The notes: generated by a model from the sequence alone, not told the origin. A stretch of 64,000 nucleotides of DNA from Streptomyces sp. NRRL F-5135 (GCF_000719775.1 NZ_JOHR01000015.1:114953-178952); one strand, 5' to 3'. Positions 1-8,442 are shown, numbered from the stretch's first letter. A program made the numbers and translations.

Positions 1-296
1 CGAGCCGGGGTCCTGTGGGGTCGGTGTCAGGGGCCATGCGTCCAGAATGCGCCAGGGACGTTTCGGCGGGGACCGTACGGTGTCGGTTCGCCCCGGGACG
101 GTGCGGGTCCGCACCGGGACGGTGTCCGCCCGTCCGCGGTGCTCCGAGCACGTATGGCGGCCCGGGAGGAAGCGCGCCCTAAGCGCTTGCTCACCCGCGC
201 GGTATGGTGTTCGACCTGGTCATGGTGCGAGCGGATGTACGAGTGGTCGTACGGACGGTACGGCCGGGGTACGAGCGGCGGGGACGAGGGCGAGCG
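1..296. other. Non-coding start of window with palindromes
   Basis: No convincing coding sequence lies here. Two 8-base arms, CGGTGCGG and CCGCACCG, separated by two bases, form a stem at 99-116, and a small hairpin (GTGCT/AGCAC) lies at 139-151. The most useful element is the TetR-type operator at 180-193, listed separately. The stretch from about 195 to 296 is probably the leader of the TetR gene, but -35 and -10 boxes cannot be placed with confidence. Confidence 0.4.
180..193. promoter_or_regulatory. TetR-type operator upstream of the TetR gene
   Basis: TAAGCGCTTGCTCA has AGC-N4-GCT half-sites. It matches 13 of 14 bases of the site at 1584-1597 (TGAGCGCTTGCTCA). It lies about 100 bases before the start of the adjacent TetR gene, as expected of an autoregulatory operator. 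That the adjacent TetR protein binds it is inference. Confidence 0.6.
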
Positions 297-926
297 ATGC
301 GAACGGTGGAGCGCGCGGCGGACGGCGAGGGCGCGCCGTGGGGCGAGGTCGCACCCGAGGCGGCCAGGAAACTGCTGGTCGCCGCCGTCGAGGCGTTCGC
401 CGAGCGCGGGTACCACGCCACCACCACCCGCGATATCGCGGGGCGCGCGGGGATGAGCCCGGCGGCCCTCTACATTCACTACAAGACCAAGGAGGAACTC
501 CTCCACCGGATCAGCCGGGTGGGCCACGACAAGGCGCTGGAGATCCTCACGGCGGCGGCCGACGGCGGCGGCACGGCGGCCGACCGGCTGGCGTCCGCCG
601 TCCGCTCCTTCGTCCGCTGGCACGCGGAGCAGCACACGACGGCGCGGGTGGTCCAGTACGAGCTGGACGCGCTCGGCCCGGAACACCGGGCGGAGATCAT
701 GGAACTGCGGCGCGGTATCGACGCGGCGGTACGGCGGATCATCGCGGACGGCGTGCGGGACGGCGAGTTCGACGTGCCCGACGTGCCGGGGACGACGCTG
801 GCGGTGCTGTCGCTCTGCGTCGACGTGGCGCGCTGGTTCAGCGCCGCGGGGGCACGTACGCCCGACGAGGTCGGCGCGCTCTACGCCGGCCTCGTACTGC
901 GCATGGTGTCGGCCGCCGACAGGTAG
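297..926 (+). CDS. TetR/AcrR family transcriptional regulator
   Basis: A 209-residue DNA-binding regulator, normal length for TetR. The N-terminal helix-turn-helix is clear: FAERGYHATTTRDIAGRAG followed by MSPAALYIHYKTKEELL, the classic recognition helix and following helix. The C-terminal ligand domain has an RYI-type helical pattern but no recognisable ligand motif. I chose ATG 297 because the purine-rich GGGACGAGGG just upstream can act as ribosome binding site; an in-frame start at 204 would add 31 residues of poor composition. It converges on a MaoC-like hydratase gene, and both have the same operator-like sequence upstream, so it probably represses itself and the hydratase in response to an acyl-CoA or similar ligand. 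The ligand is unknown. Confidence 0.9.
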   Translation: MRTVERAADGEGAPWGEVAPEAARKLLVAAVEAFAERGYHATTTRDIAGRAGMSPAALYIHYKTKEELLHRISRVGHDKALEILTAAADGGGTAADRLASAVRSFVRWHAEQHTTARVVQYELDALGPEHRAEIMELRRGIDAAVRRIIADGVRDGEFDVPDVPGTTLAVLSLCVDVARWFSAAGARTPDEVGALYAGLVLRMVSAADR

Positions 927-996
927 GCCGCCGACAGGCAGGTGGGGAGAGGCGGGCGCGTACGAAGTGGCGGGCGCGTACGAAGCGGCGGACGCG

Positions 997-1461
997 TCAG
1001 AAGTAGAAGCGCGAGACGGACTCCGCCACGCACACCGGCTTGTCGCCGCCCTCGCGCTCGACCGTGATCCGCGCGACCACCTGGACTCCGCCCTCGCCCC
1101 CGTCCGTGACCTCCGCCAGGACGCCGGAGGCGCGCAGCCGTGAGCCGACGGGGACGGGGGAGGGGAAACGCACCTTGTTGGTGCCGTAGTTGAGGGCCAT
1201 CTTCACGTTCTCCACGCGCAGGATCTGCGGGACGAACACCGGCAGCAGCGACAGCGTCAGATAGCCGTGCGCGATGGTCGTGCCGAACGGGCCGGCCGCC
1301 GCGGCCTCCGGATCCACGTGGATCCATTGGTGATCACCGGTGGCCTCGGCGAAGAGGTCGATCCGCTTCTGGTCGACCTCCAGCCAGTCACTGTGTCCGA
1401 GCCGTGCGCCGGCCCCCGCGCACAGCTCCTCGGCGGAGGTGAAGACTTTCGGCTCGGCCAT
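997..1461 (-). CDS. MaoC-family dehydratase (enoyl-CoA hydratase-like)
   Basis: A 154-residue single hot-dog-fold protein of the MaoC/NodN type, which hydrates 2-enoyl-CoA to (R)-3-hydroxyacyl-CoA. The signature stretch FAEATGDHQWIHVD carries the expected catalytic Asp and His, followed by GPFGTTIAHGYLTLSL, the conserved helix after the active site. Length fits the single-domain family. ATG 1461 was chosen over a longer in-frame start at 1551, which only adds 30 residues of Arg/Gly-rich sequence. The gene converges on the upstream TetR gene with 70 bases between them; those 70 bases hold an imperfect short repeat of GCGTACGAAG. Probable control by the TetR regulator through the site at 1584-1597 is inference. 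Confidence 0.85.
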   Translation of the reverse strand: MAEPKVFTSAEELCAGAGARLGHSDWLEVDQKRIDLFAEATGDHQWIHVDPEAAAAGPFGTTIAHGYLTLSLLPVFVPQILRVENVKMALNYGTNKVRFPSPVPVGSRLRASGVLAEVTDGGEGGVQVVARITVEREGGDKPVCVAESVSRFYF

Positions 1462-1583
1462 GTTCCCGGTCCCTGCCCTTCCCAGCCCGTGACGCCCCGG
1501 ATCCCGCTGTCTCTCGCTGTCTCTCGTGTCGATCGGCGCGCTGAGCGGCACTCGCCACCCGCGACTCGGTATCCGCCGCTCGC

Positions 1584-1597
1584 TGAGCGCTTGCTCA
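1584..1597. promoter_or_regulatory. TetR-type operator between maoC-like gene and soxR
   Basis: TGAGCGCTTGCTCA sits inside a perfect 18-base dyad at 1582-1599 (GCTGAGC-GCTT-GCTCAGC). It is nearly identical to the site at 180-193. It lies between the divergent MaoC-like gene and soxR, so it could act on either, but the match to the site before the TetR gene favours the hydratase. Confidence 0.6.
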
Positions 1598-1673
1598 GCA
1601 TGCGGGGCGCTCGTGCCGCTGTCAACGAGAGCGGCGTGCGCGTTCGTGGGAGGCGGACAGTAGGCTCAGAGGG

Positions 1674-2156
1674 GTGCCACAGATTCCCGAAAAGGTCCAT
1701 GAGCTCACCGTCGGCCAGCTCTCCGCGCGTAGCGGCGCCGCCGTGTCCGCCCTGCACTTCTACGAGGCGAAGGGCTTGATCAGCAGCCGCAGGACGAGTG
1801 GCAACCAGCGCCGCTACAGCCGTGACGCGCTGCGCCGCGTGGCGTTCGTACGGGCCGCGCAGCGCGTCGGCATACCGCTCGCCACGATCCGGGACGCGCT
1901 GGCCGAGCTGCCCGAGGAGCGTACGCCCAACCGCGACGACTGGGCCCGGCTCTCCCGCGCCTGGCGATCCGAGCTGGACGAGCGCATCCGGCAGCTCGGT
2001 CGTCTCCGGGACCACCTCACCGACTGCATCGGCTGTGGCTGCCTCTCCTTGGACACCTGTGTCCTGTCCAACCCGGACGACGTCTTCGGTGAGCGTATGA
2101 CGGGCTCGCGCCTGTTCCCGGAACGGCCGGCGCGCGAACGTACGTCGGACCGCTGA
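1674..2156 (+). CDS. soxR: Redox-sensitive MerR-family activator SoxR
   Basis: A 160-residue MerR-family regulator. The winged-helix start ([20 protein letters not shown]) is followed by a dimerisation helix and the [2Fe-2S] cluster motif [12 protein letters not shown], with cysteines at 118, 121, 123 and 129; this spacing is diagnostic of SoxR. In Streptomyces, SoxR responds to redox-active secondary metabolites rather than superoxide and activates a few genes such as oxidoreductases and exporters. The GTG start is forced by the frame; TAGGCT at 1661-1666 lies seven bases before it, so transcription may be leaderless. No obvious SoxR box was found in the region before the gene, so its targets are probably elsewhere. 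Confidence 0.95.
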   Translation: MPQIPEKVHELTVGQLSARSGAAVSALHFYEAKGLISSRRTSGNQRRYSRDALRRVAFVRAAQRVGIPLATIRDALAELPEERTPNRDDWARLSRAWRSELDERIRQLGRLRDHLTDCIGCGCLSLDTCVLSNPDDVFGERMTGSRLFPERPARERTSDR

Positions 2157-2160
2157 CACC

Positions 2161-2194
2161 GCGGGGGCGCACCGTCGCCGGCGTCGGCCCCCGC
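2161..2194. terminator. Hairpin terminator between convergent genes
   Basis: Perfect 8-base arms GCGGGGGC (2161-2168) and GCCCCCGC (2187-2194) lie between the end of soxR and the end of the opposing gene, so the hairpin can serve both directions. Confidence 0.6.
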
Positions 2195-2199
2195 AGATC

Positions 2200-2811
2200 T
2201 CATGCCACCGACGCCAGTTCCCTCGACCGGACCCGCTTCGCCCGATTCAGCGCCTCGGACGTGAGAATGGGTTGCGGCACCACGATGCCGCAGCCCGTGC
2301 AGACCGGTCCTGACCACGGCTCGCACGACAGGTCCGGCCGCCAGACGATCCCCGGTGCCGCGCACACCGGGCAGGTCGCGCCGGGACCCTTCTCCAGACC
2401 CGCGATCAGCCGGCGCAGTACCACGGCGAGTGACGCCGACGGATGGACCGCCGGGTCGGCGCACCGGGCGACACCGTTCCCGCCCCAGGTCCGGCGGTGC
2501 CAGTCGTCGAAACTCCCGGGCCGCCGCAGCCCGTCGTGCTTCTCACGCCTGCGCCGCTCGGCGAACTCCCCTTCGTACGCGAGCCAGACGGCCCGCGCCT
2601 CCTCCAACTCCTCCAGCGCGGCGACCAGTCGCGCGGGCTCGGGGGCCCTGTCCTCGGGCTCGATGCCGTGCCGCGCGCACAGATGGTCCCAGGTCGCCCG
2701 ATGCCCGTAGGGGGCGAATCGCTCCAGGCACTTGCGCAGTGAATACCGTCGCAAGGCCAGATCGCACCGCGGGTCACGCACCTGTCTCGCAAGACTCCGG
2801 AATCCGGCCAT
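2200..2811 (-). CDS. Hypothetical protein with C-terminal zinc-ribbon motif
   Basis: I cannot assign a function. The 203-residue product begins MAGFRSLARQVRDP and has an Arg-rich N-terminal part (LRKCLERFAPYGHRATWDHL) that I believe is conserved among Streptomyces proteins of unknown function. The C-terminal part holds CPVC and CTGC about 25 residues apart, the layout of a four-cysteine zinc ribbon. The start at 2811 was preferred to 2868 because the extra 19 residues have no family character. It stands alone between soxR and the secreted amidase, opposite to both. A nucleic-acid or protein-binding role is possible, nothing more. Confidence 0.6.
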   Translation of the reverse strand: MAGFRSLARQVRDPRCDLALRRYSLRKCLERFAPYGHRATWDHLCARHGIEPEDRAPEPARLVAALEELEEARAVWLAYEGEFAERRRREKHDGLRRPGSFDDWHRRTWGGNGVARCADPAVHPSASLAVVLRRLIAGLEKGPGATCPVCAAPGIVWRPDLSCEPWSGPVCTGCGIVVPQPILTSEALNRAKRVRSRELASVA

Positions 2812-3067
2812 CGCATGCCACCTCCGTCGATACTTCGGCGTTGAGGAATGGACGTACGTCTGCCCCATTCGGATCCATCAAAAAGCAGATTGCTTCCGAG
2901 AGGCGGGCATTTGGGGCATAGCGACCAGAATTCGAAGGCGATTCTCAGGAAGGCGTCCGGTGTTCGCCATTCGTAGTTCACGATTCGGAAAAGCTGACCG
3001 ATGTTCATCTTACTGACGAGTCATACCGGCGGTAACCTCCGGCGCACCGTCCTCCCCGAGGAGACCC

Positions 3068-6022
3068 ATGGGAGCCCCCATGCGCCGACGTATCGCAAGA
3101 CTCATCGGAACCAGAAAACCCTCCCGCACCGGCGTTCGCGCCGGCACCGGCGTCCGCACCGGGCGCCGTACCCGCGCCGCCACCACCACTGCCACCACCA
3201 CCGTGGCCGCTGCCGCGGTGTTCGCGCTGGGCGCCGCCCTGCTGGCCGCCCCACCGCCGGCCGCCGCCGATCCGGCCGCCCGCGCCGGGACGACGAGCGC
3301 CACCGCCGTTTCCGCCGCCGACCCCGTCACCGACCACTGCCAGGGCCAGTGCTCGGACATCCTGCCGCCCGGCCAGAACGGCAACGCCACTCTCGCCGAC
3401 ATCCTCGGCAATCGCGGATTCGGCACCTTCCCCGCCCACGCCTCCGACCAGCTGTCCCGCTACGACGCACTCGTGGCGGGCCAGGACGGACTCACCGACG
3501 CCAAACTCACCGACTTCTTCAACGACTCCTCCTTCGGCGTCCCCGCCGGCCAGGTCGAGTCCGCCGTCTCCCCGCGCGCCGATGTCACGATCACCCGCGA
3601 CAAGAAGACCGGCGTCCCGCACATCAAAGGCACCACCCGCTACGGAACCGAATTCGGCGCCGGCTACGCGGCCGCGCAGGACCGGCTGTGGATGATGGAC
3701 CTCTTCCGTCACATAGGCCGCGGTCAGCTCACCTCCTTCGCCGGCGGCGCCCTCGCCAACCAGGGCCTGGAGCAGCAGTTCTGGCCCGCCGCCCCGTACA
3801 CCGAGGCCGAGTACGAGGCGCAGGTGGAGCGGATCAGGACGGCCAACGGCGAGCGGGGCGAGCTGGCGATGGCCGACGCGCAGGCGTACGTCGACGGCAT
3901 CAACGCCTACCGCCAGAAGTCCAAGGACGCCCGCAACTTCCCCGGCGAGTACGTCCTGACCGGCAAGATCGACGCGATCACCAACGTCGGGGAGATCCAG
4001 CCCTTCAAGATCACCGACCTGATCGCCATCGCGTCCGTCGTCGGCGGCCAGTTCGGCGGCGGGGGCGGCGGCGAGGTCAAGGCCGCGCTCTCGCTGCTCG
4101 CCGCGCAGAAGAAGTTCGGCGTGGTCGCGGGTACCGAGGTCTGGGAGTCGTTCCGCCAGCGCGACGACCCCGAGGCCGTCCTGACCCTGCACGACGGCAG
4201 CAGGTTCCCGTACGCGCGGAAGCCCGACAACCCGCGCGGCACGGCCCTGCCCGACGAGGGCTCGGTACGGACCGAGCAACTCGTGTACGACCGGACCGGC
4301 TCGGCGGTCACCCACGCCAAGGCCCCGGTCGACGCCCCCGAGCGCCTGGAACCCGCCCAGGGGATCTTCGACGACGGAGTCCTCCCGGCCGGTTCCCTCA
4401 ACCCGAAGAAGGGCATGTCCAACGCCCTGCTCGTCTCCGGCCGGTACACCGTCAGTGGCCACCCCATCGCCGTCTTCGGGCCGCAAACCGGCTATTTCGC
4501 GCCACAGCTGCTGATGCTCCAGGAGCTCCAGGGCCCCGGAATCAGCGCGCGGGGGGCCTCCTTCGCGGGCGTCGGGATGTACGTACAGATGGGCCGGGGC
4601 CAGGACTACGCGTGGAGCGCCACATCGTCGCAACAGGACATCACCGACTCCTACGCGGTCGAACTGTGCGAACCCGACGGCTCGGCGCCGACATCGGCCT
4701 CCACGCACTACCGCTACCGCTCCGTGTGCACACCGATGGAGAAGCTGGAGCGCACCAACTCCTGGAAGCCCACCGTCGCCGACTCCACCGCCGCCGGCTC
4801 CTACCGGCTCCAGGTCTGGCGCACGGCGTACGGCATGGTCACGCACCGCGCGACCATCGGCGGCAAGCCCGTCGCGTACACCTCGCTGCGGTCCACCTAC
4901 GGGCACGAGGCCGACTCGATCATCGGCTTCCAGATGCTCAACGACCCGTCGTACGTGACGGACGCGGCCTCCTTCCAGCAGGCGGCGCACCGCATCGGCT
5001 ACTGCTTCAACTGGTTCTACGCGGACTCGCGCACCACCGCCTACTTCAACAGCGGCATGAACCCCGTACGCGCCGCCGGCGTCGACGCCTCGCTGCCGGT
5101 CGCGGCGGAACGGGCGTACGAGTGGCAGGGCTTCGACCCGGCCACCTACAAGGCCGCGTACACGCCCTTCGCCGAACACCCGCGGTCCGTCGGGCAGGAC
5201 TACTACATCTCCTGGAACAACAAGCTGGCCAAGGACTACGACGCGGCCGGCTTCGGCTTCGGCGCCGTCCACCGCGGCAACCTGCTCGACGACCGGGTCA
5301 AGAAGCTCGTCGCGGCCGGCGGCGTCACCCGTGCCTCCCTCACCCGCGCGATGGCCGACGCGGCGCTCGCCGACCTGCGCGGGGAACAGGTGCTGCCCGA
5401 ACTGCTGCGCGTGATCCGCTCGGCGCCCGTCACCGATCCCGCGCTGAACACCACCGTCCAGCAACTGGAGGCGTGGCGCTCCGCCCGCGCCCTGCGCAAG
5501 GAGACGGCCCAGGGCTCGCACACGTACGGTCACGCCACCGCCATCCGCGTCATGGACGCCTGGTGGCCACGGCTGGTGGAGCGGCTGTACGCACCGGTCC
5601 TGGGTGACGACCTGTACGAGGGTCTCGTCGCCTCGCTCCAGGTCGACGAGTCACCGGCGGCGACCCAGGGCCCGACCGGCGGTCACAGCGGCTCCGCGTT
5701 CCAGTACGGCTGGTGGGGATATGTCGACAAGGACCTCCGTCAGGTACTGGGCGACCCGGTCCAGTCCCCGACGGCCCGGACGTACTGCGGCGCGGGCGAG
5801 GGCCTGGACGCCTGCCGGGACACCCTGCTCGCCACGCTCAAGGCGGCGTCCGTGAAGCCCGCGAGCGAGGTCTACCCCGGGGACGACAACTGCTCGGCGG
5901 GGGACCAGTGGTGCACGGACTCGGTCATTCAGCGGCCGATGGGCGGGCTCACGCATCCCAAGATCAGCTGGCAGAACAGGCCGACGTACCAGCAGGTGGT
6001 GGAGTTCCCGAGCCACCGGTAG
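3068..6022 (+). CDS. Secreted penicillin-acylase-family amidase (Ntn hydrolase, S45)
   Basis: A 984-residue precursor of the penicillin G acylase/acyl-homoserine-lactone acylase family, which hydrolyses amide bonds of acylated small molecules. The N-terminus is an unusually long, Arg-rich, Thr/Ala-rich leader ending near AAPPPAAADPAA, consistent with export. The nucleophile is the Ser in KKGMSNALLVSG (Ser451), which would become the N-terminal residue of the beta chain after self-cleavage. The conserved block GFGTFPAHASDQLSRYD and the alpha-chain motif YGTEFGAGYAAAQDRLW are present. It is longer than classic acylases (about 850). A GAGGAG sequence precedes ATG 3068; ATG 3080, also preceded by GGGAG, is an alternative. 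A real substrate cannot be deduced; antibiotic resistance, lactone quenching or cell-wall amide turnover are candidates. Confidence 0.9.
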   Translation: MGAPMRRRIARLIGTRKPSRTGVRAGTGVRTGRRTRAATTTATTTVAAAAVFALGAALLAAPPPAAADPAARAGTTSATAVSAADPVTDHCQGQCSDILPPGQNGNATLADILGNRGFGTFPAHASDQLSRYDALVAGQDGLTDAKLTDFFNDSSFGVPAGQVESAVSPRADVTITRDKKTGVPHIKGTTRYGTEFGAGYAAAQDRLWMMDLFRHIGRGQLTSFAGGALANQGLEQQFWPAAPYTEAEYEAQVERIRTANGERGELAMADAQAYVDGINAYRQKSKDARNFPGEYVLTGKIDAITNVGEIQPFKITDLIAIASVVGGQFGGGGGGEVKAALSLLAAQKKFGVVAGTEVWESFRQRDDPEAVLTLHDGSRFPYARKPDNPRGTALPDEGSVRTEQLVYDRTGSAVTHAKAPVDAPERLEPAQGIFDDGVLPAGSLNPKKGMSNALLVSGRYTVSGHPIAVFGPQTGYFAPQLLMLQELQGPGISARGASFAGVGMYVQMGRGQDYAWSATSSQQDITDSYAVELCEPDGSAPTSASTHYRYRSVCTPMEKLERTNSWKPTVADSTAAGSYRLQVWRTAYGMVTHRATIGGKPVAYTSLRSTYGHEADSIIGFQMLNDPSYVTDAASFQQAAHRIGYCFNWFYADSRTTAYFNSGMNPVRAAGVDASLPVAAERAYEWQGFDPATYKAAYTPFAEHPRSVGQDYYISWNNKLAKDYDAAGFGFGAVHRGNLLDDRVKKLVAAGGVTRASLTRAMADAALADLRGEQVLPELLRVIRSAPVTDPALNTTVQQLEAWRSARALRKETAQGSHTYGHATAIRVMDAWWPRLVERLYAPVLGDDLYEGLVASLQVDESPAATQGPTGGHSGSAFQYGWWGYVDKDLRQVLGDPVQSPTARTYCGAGEGLDACRDTLLATLKAASVKPASEVYPGDDNCSAGDQWCTDSVIQRPMGGLTHPKISWQNRPTYQQVVEFPSHR

Positions 6023-6033
6023 CCGAACGCGGT

Positions 6034-6071
6034 CGTACGGGCGGTGAGCCTGGGGGTCCGCCGCCCGTACG
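6034..6071. terminator. Hairpin after the acylase gene
   Basis: Eleven-base perfect arms CGTACGGGCGG (6034-6044) and CCGCCCGTACG (6061-6071) with a 16-base loop, starting 12 bases after the acylase stop codon. It probably ends the acylase transcript. Confidence 0.55.
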
Positions 6072-6104
6072 GCCGTGTCAGGCAGGCCCCGACGTCCGCG
6101 GCAC

Positions 6105-6135
6105 TTGACTTGGAGCGCGCTTCAAGCTGAAGACT
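6105..6135 (+). promoter_or_regulatory. MerR-type promoter of the aldo/keto reductase gene
   Basis: TTGACT (6105-6110) and AAGACT (6130-6135) are 19 bases apart, the long spacer typical of MerR-activated promoters. The spacer holds an 18-base dyad, CTTGGAGCGCGCTTCAAG (6109-6126), with one mismatch between arms. MerR regulators bind such dyads and realign the boxes. No MerR gene of that type is next to it in the window except soxR, whose known box differs. Confidence 0.6.
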
Positions 6136-6177
6136 TCCGTTCGCCCGCACCGACCGCGGGCCTACGGGAGGAGCCCC

Positions 6178-7164
6178 ATGAAGTACCGCACGATCGGCAG
6201 CACGGACGGCAGCCGCCGCGAGGTGAGCGTGCTCGCGCTGGGCGCGATGCTCTTCGGATCCCGGACGGACGAGGAGACGTCCTTCGCCGTCCTTGACCGC
6301 TACGTCGAGGCCGGCGGGAACTTCATCGACACGTCCGACAACTACGCCTTCTGGGTGGACGGAGGGCAGGGCGGCCAGAGCGAGGAACTGCTCGGCCGGT
6401 GGCGGCGCAGCCGCGGGGTCGGCGACGAGATCGTCATCGCCACCAAGCTCGGGGCGCGGCCCCTCGCTCCCGGCACGAGCTACACCGACAACCCGGAGGG
6501 CCTGTCGGCCAAGGTGATCCGCGAATCGGCCGAACGCAGCCGGGAACGGCTCGGCGTGGCCAAGCTGGACCTGCTGTACGCCCACATCGACGACCCCACC
6601 GTCCCCCAGAGCGAGACGGTCGAGGGCTTCGCCGCCCTGGTGGCCGAGGGCACCGTCGGCCTGCTCGGCGTGAGCAACCAGTCCGTGTGGCGGGTCGACC
6701 GGGCCCGCGCCCTGGCGTCGGCGTCCGGCCTGCCCGGCTACGAGGTGCTCCAGTACCAGCACAGCTACCTGCGGCCGCGCACCGACATCCCCAGCGACCT
6801 CTTCCCGGACGGCAGCCTCGGCGGGACGGACGCCCAGCTGATCAGCTACCTGAAGGCGGAACCCGGCCTGACCCTGGTCGCCTACTCACCGCTCCTGACC
6901 GGCGCCTACACCCGCGCGGACAAGCCGCTGCCGCCCGACTACGACCACCCGGGCACCCCGGCCCGCCTCGCCGCGCTGCGAGACGTCGCACGGGAGACCG
7001 GGGCCACCGCCAACCAGGTGGTCCTGGCCTGGCAACTGGGCGGCCCACTGCCGATCATTCCGCTGGCGGGCGCGTCGTCGGTGGCCCAACTGGAGGAGAA
7101 CCTCGCGGCCGTGGATCTGGAACTGACCCCGGAGCAGAGGGCTCGGCTGGACGCGGCGCACTGA
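6178..7164 (+). CDS. Aldo/keto reductase
   Basis: A 328-residue NADPH-dependent carbonyl reductase with a TIM barrel. The catalytic tetrad residues are visible: Asp and Tyr in FIDTSDNYAF, Lys in VIATKLG and His in LLYAHIDDP. The C-terminal NADPH-binding motif IIPLAGASSVAQLEENL is intact. ATG 6178 follows a strong ribosome binding site (GGGAGGAG). The gene is alone, with a MerR-type promoter upstream and a strong hairpin downstream, so it is probably a stress- or ligand-induced single gene. Such genes in Streptomyces are commonly controlled by MerR regulators that sense cytotoxic compounds; the inducer is unknown here. Confidence 0.92.
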   Translation: MKYRTIGSTDGSRREVSVLALGAMLFGSRTDEETSFAVLDRYVEAGGNFIDTSDNYAFWVDGGQGGQSEELLGRWRRSRGVGDEIVIATKLGARPLAPGTSYTDNPEGLSAKVIRESAERSRERLGVAKLDLLYAHIDDPTVPQSETVEGFAALVAEGTVGLLGVSNQSVWRVDRARALASASGLPGYEVLQYQHSYLRPRTDIPSDLFPDGSLGGTDAQLISYLKAEPGLTLVAYSPLLTGAYTRADKPLPPDYDHPGTPARLAALRDVARETGATANQVVLAWQLGGPLPIIPLAGASSVAQLEENLAAVDLELTPEQRARLDAAH

Positions 7165-7196
7165 GTTTCGCGGGTGCGGGGGCGGCCTTCGCGGGC

Positions 7197-7231
7197 GGCG
7201 GCGGGGGCCCGGAGGACCGGCCCCCGCCGCC
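7197..7231. terminator. Strong bidirectional hairpin terminator
   Basis: Perfect 13-base arms GGCGGCGGGGGCC (7197-7209) and GGCCCCCGCCGCC (7219-7231) with a 9-base loop lie between the convergent ends of the aldo/keto reductase and SLOG genes. Confidence 0.75.
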
Positions 7232-7293
7232 GGCCCGAATAACGCCCCCGCAGGCGCGCGATTGCCTCGACCGGAAGCCAGGCCCGGACAGTG

Positions 7294-7779
7294 CTACGCC
7301 CGGCGTGCCGCCCCGTCCGGCCAGATCACTTCCACGGGCAGGCCGGCCCCGCGTGCCTCGATCACCACGTCCGCCGTGCCCCCGCCCTTCCCGGAGGGCG
7401 GCTCACCGTTCCAGACCGCGACGAGCCGGTCCGCGCGCTCCAACAGGACGGCGTTCGCGGACTCGTACGCCTGCCGGTCGGCAGTATCGTGCGGCATGAC
7501 GAGAACATCGGCGGCGGACTCCATCAAGCGGTCGAAGACTGGAGCGTGGTCAGGCTTCACCTTCGTCTCGCGGTAGTCCCGTGAAGGGATCACCACGACG
7601 AGCTTGCCGCCGAGCGCCACCACTTCCTCCGCGAACAAGCTGTCCGAGCCGGCGGCGATGCACGACACTCCGGTCAGGTCAGCCGCGTACGGCTCGAGCA
7701 ACTCGCGCAAGGCGGCCCGTACGAGCGGCACGCTCTCCTCGGTCAGATCCATGTGCCCGGTCACGGCCAGCGTCGTCAC
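7294..7779 (-). CDS. SLOG-fold (YpsA/DprA-like) nucleotide-binding protein
   Basis: A 161-residue Rossmann-like protein. The start TLAVTGHMDLTEESVPLVRAA and the segments VSCIAAGSDSLFAEEVV (glycine loop) and ADRLVAVWNGEPPSGKGGG (acidic/Gly end motif) match the SLOG superfamily, whose members bind nucleotides or nucleotide-derived ligands; many are linked to stress signalling or phage defence. A catalytic role is not evident. It starts with GTG. It forms a same-strand pair with the flavoprotein gene, 114 bases upstream, and shares a neighbourhood with two HAD hydrolases and an XRE regulator. Confidence 0.7.
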   Translation of the reverse strand: MTTLAVTGHMDLTEESVPLVRAALRELLEPYAADLTGVSCIAAGSDSLFAEEVVALGGKLVVVIPSRDYRETKVKPDHAPVFDRLMESAADVLVMPHDTADRQAYESANAVLLERADRLVAVWNGEPPSGKGGGTADVVIEARGAGLPVEVIWPDGAARRA

Positions 7780-7893
7780 GCCCGTGCTCCTCAGCTCGAC
7801 AGCAAGTCGCGGATACTGTCTCGCGCCGCAGTGCGAGTTCGATGGTCACGACTGGATGGTGAGCCGGAGGGCGTCCGGGGCCGGGGCCGCCAC

Positions 7894-8442
7894 CTACAGC
7901 CTGTCGTCGCGTACAGCTTCCTCGGCTGCCCTCAAGGCCCGCTCCCACGGGAACGCGCGTGGGGCACCTTGCTTCGGTGGGTGCGACTCGTATCCGTCTT
8001 CACCGTCGAGATACCGCACCCCTTGAGCGCGGAGATCCGCGATGCTCCGGGCCACCGCCGGCTGCGTGGCCTGCGCCTGGTTGAAGTACGGCATGGCCAG
8101 CACGGGTACGCCCATATTCACGGCTTCCGACACCAGGCCGAGAGCGAGCGTGTCCGCGATACCCGCGCCCCATTTGTTCAGACTCGTGCTGCTCAGCGGC
8201 GCCACCAGCATCGCGTCGGCCTTCGGCAGCGCGTCGCTCTGCCACGGCAGTTTGTACTGCGACCGCACCGGATGCCCGGTCAACTCCTCCAACTCGGTCA
8301 TGCGCGGCTCCCACCACCGAGCCGCCGACGGCGTGAGGATCAGGCACACGTCCCAGCCGACGGCCTGCGCGGCCCGTACGCCGTCGTCCACGTACTGAGT
8401 GGGACCCGCCGCGCAACCGATCAAGTAGAGAACCCTCGTCAT
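7894..8442 (-). CDS. Flavoprotein (PPC decarboxylase-like fold)
   Basis: A 182-residue homo-oligomeric flavin-containing protein family member. Seen in sequence: MTRVLYLIGCAAGP at the FMN phosphate loop, ADAMLVAPLSSTSLNKWGAG (the conserved APxSxxTxxKxAxG-like motif) and VPVLAMPYFNQ (the substrate-clamp region with N and Q). The family includes phosphopantothenoylcysteine decarboxylase, UbiX-type prenyltransferases and peptide cysteine decarboxylases; this one is a stand-alone Streptomyces type with no assigned substrate. ATG 8442 was chosen; a GTG at 8457 is possible. The neighbouring small-peptide genes make a modification role worth considering, but that is speculation. Confidence 0.75.
   Translation of the reverse strand: MTRVLYLIGCAAGPTQYVDDGVRAAQAVGWDVCLILTPSAARWWEPRMTELEELTGHPVRSQYKLPWQSDALPKADAMLVAPLSSTSLNKWGAGIADTLALGLVSEAVNMGVPVLAMPYFNQAQATQPAVARSIADLRAQGVRYLDGEDGYESHPPKQGAPRAFPWERALRAAEEAVRDDRL

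Noticed and set aside
3001..5607. Very long overlapping open frames on both strands across the acylase gene (868 and 842 codons).
   Set aside because: They are Arg/Gly-rich shadows of the acylase frame caused by high GC; no motifs, and the acylase frame explains the region.
7894..8442. Peptide cysteine decarboxylase of a thioamitide/linaridin RiPP cluster.
   Set aside because: No precursor with a C-terminal Cys core is close and no other RiPP enzymes are present; the protein looks like the common stand-alone Streptomyces flavoprotein.
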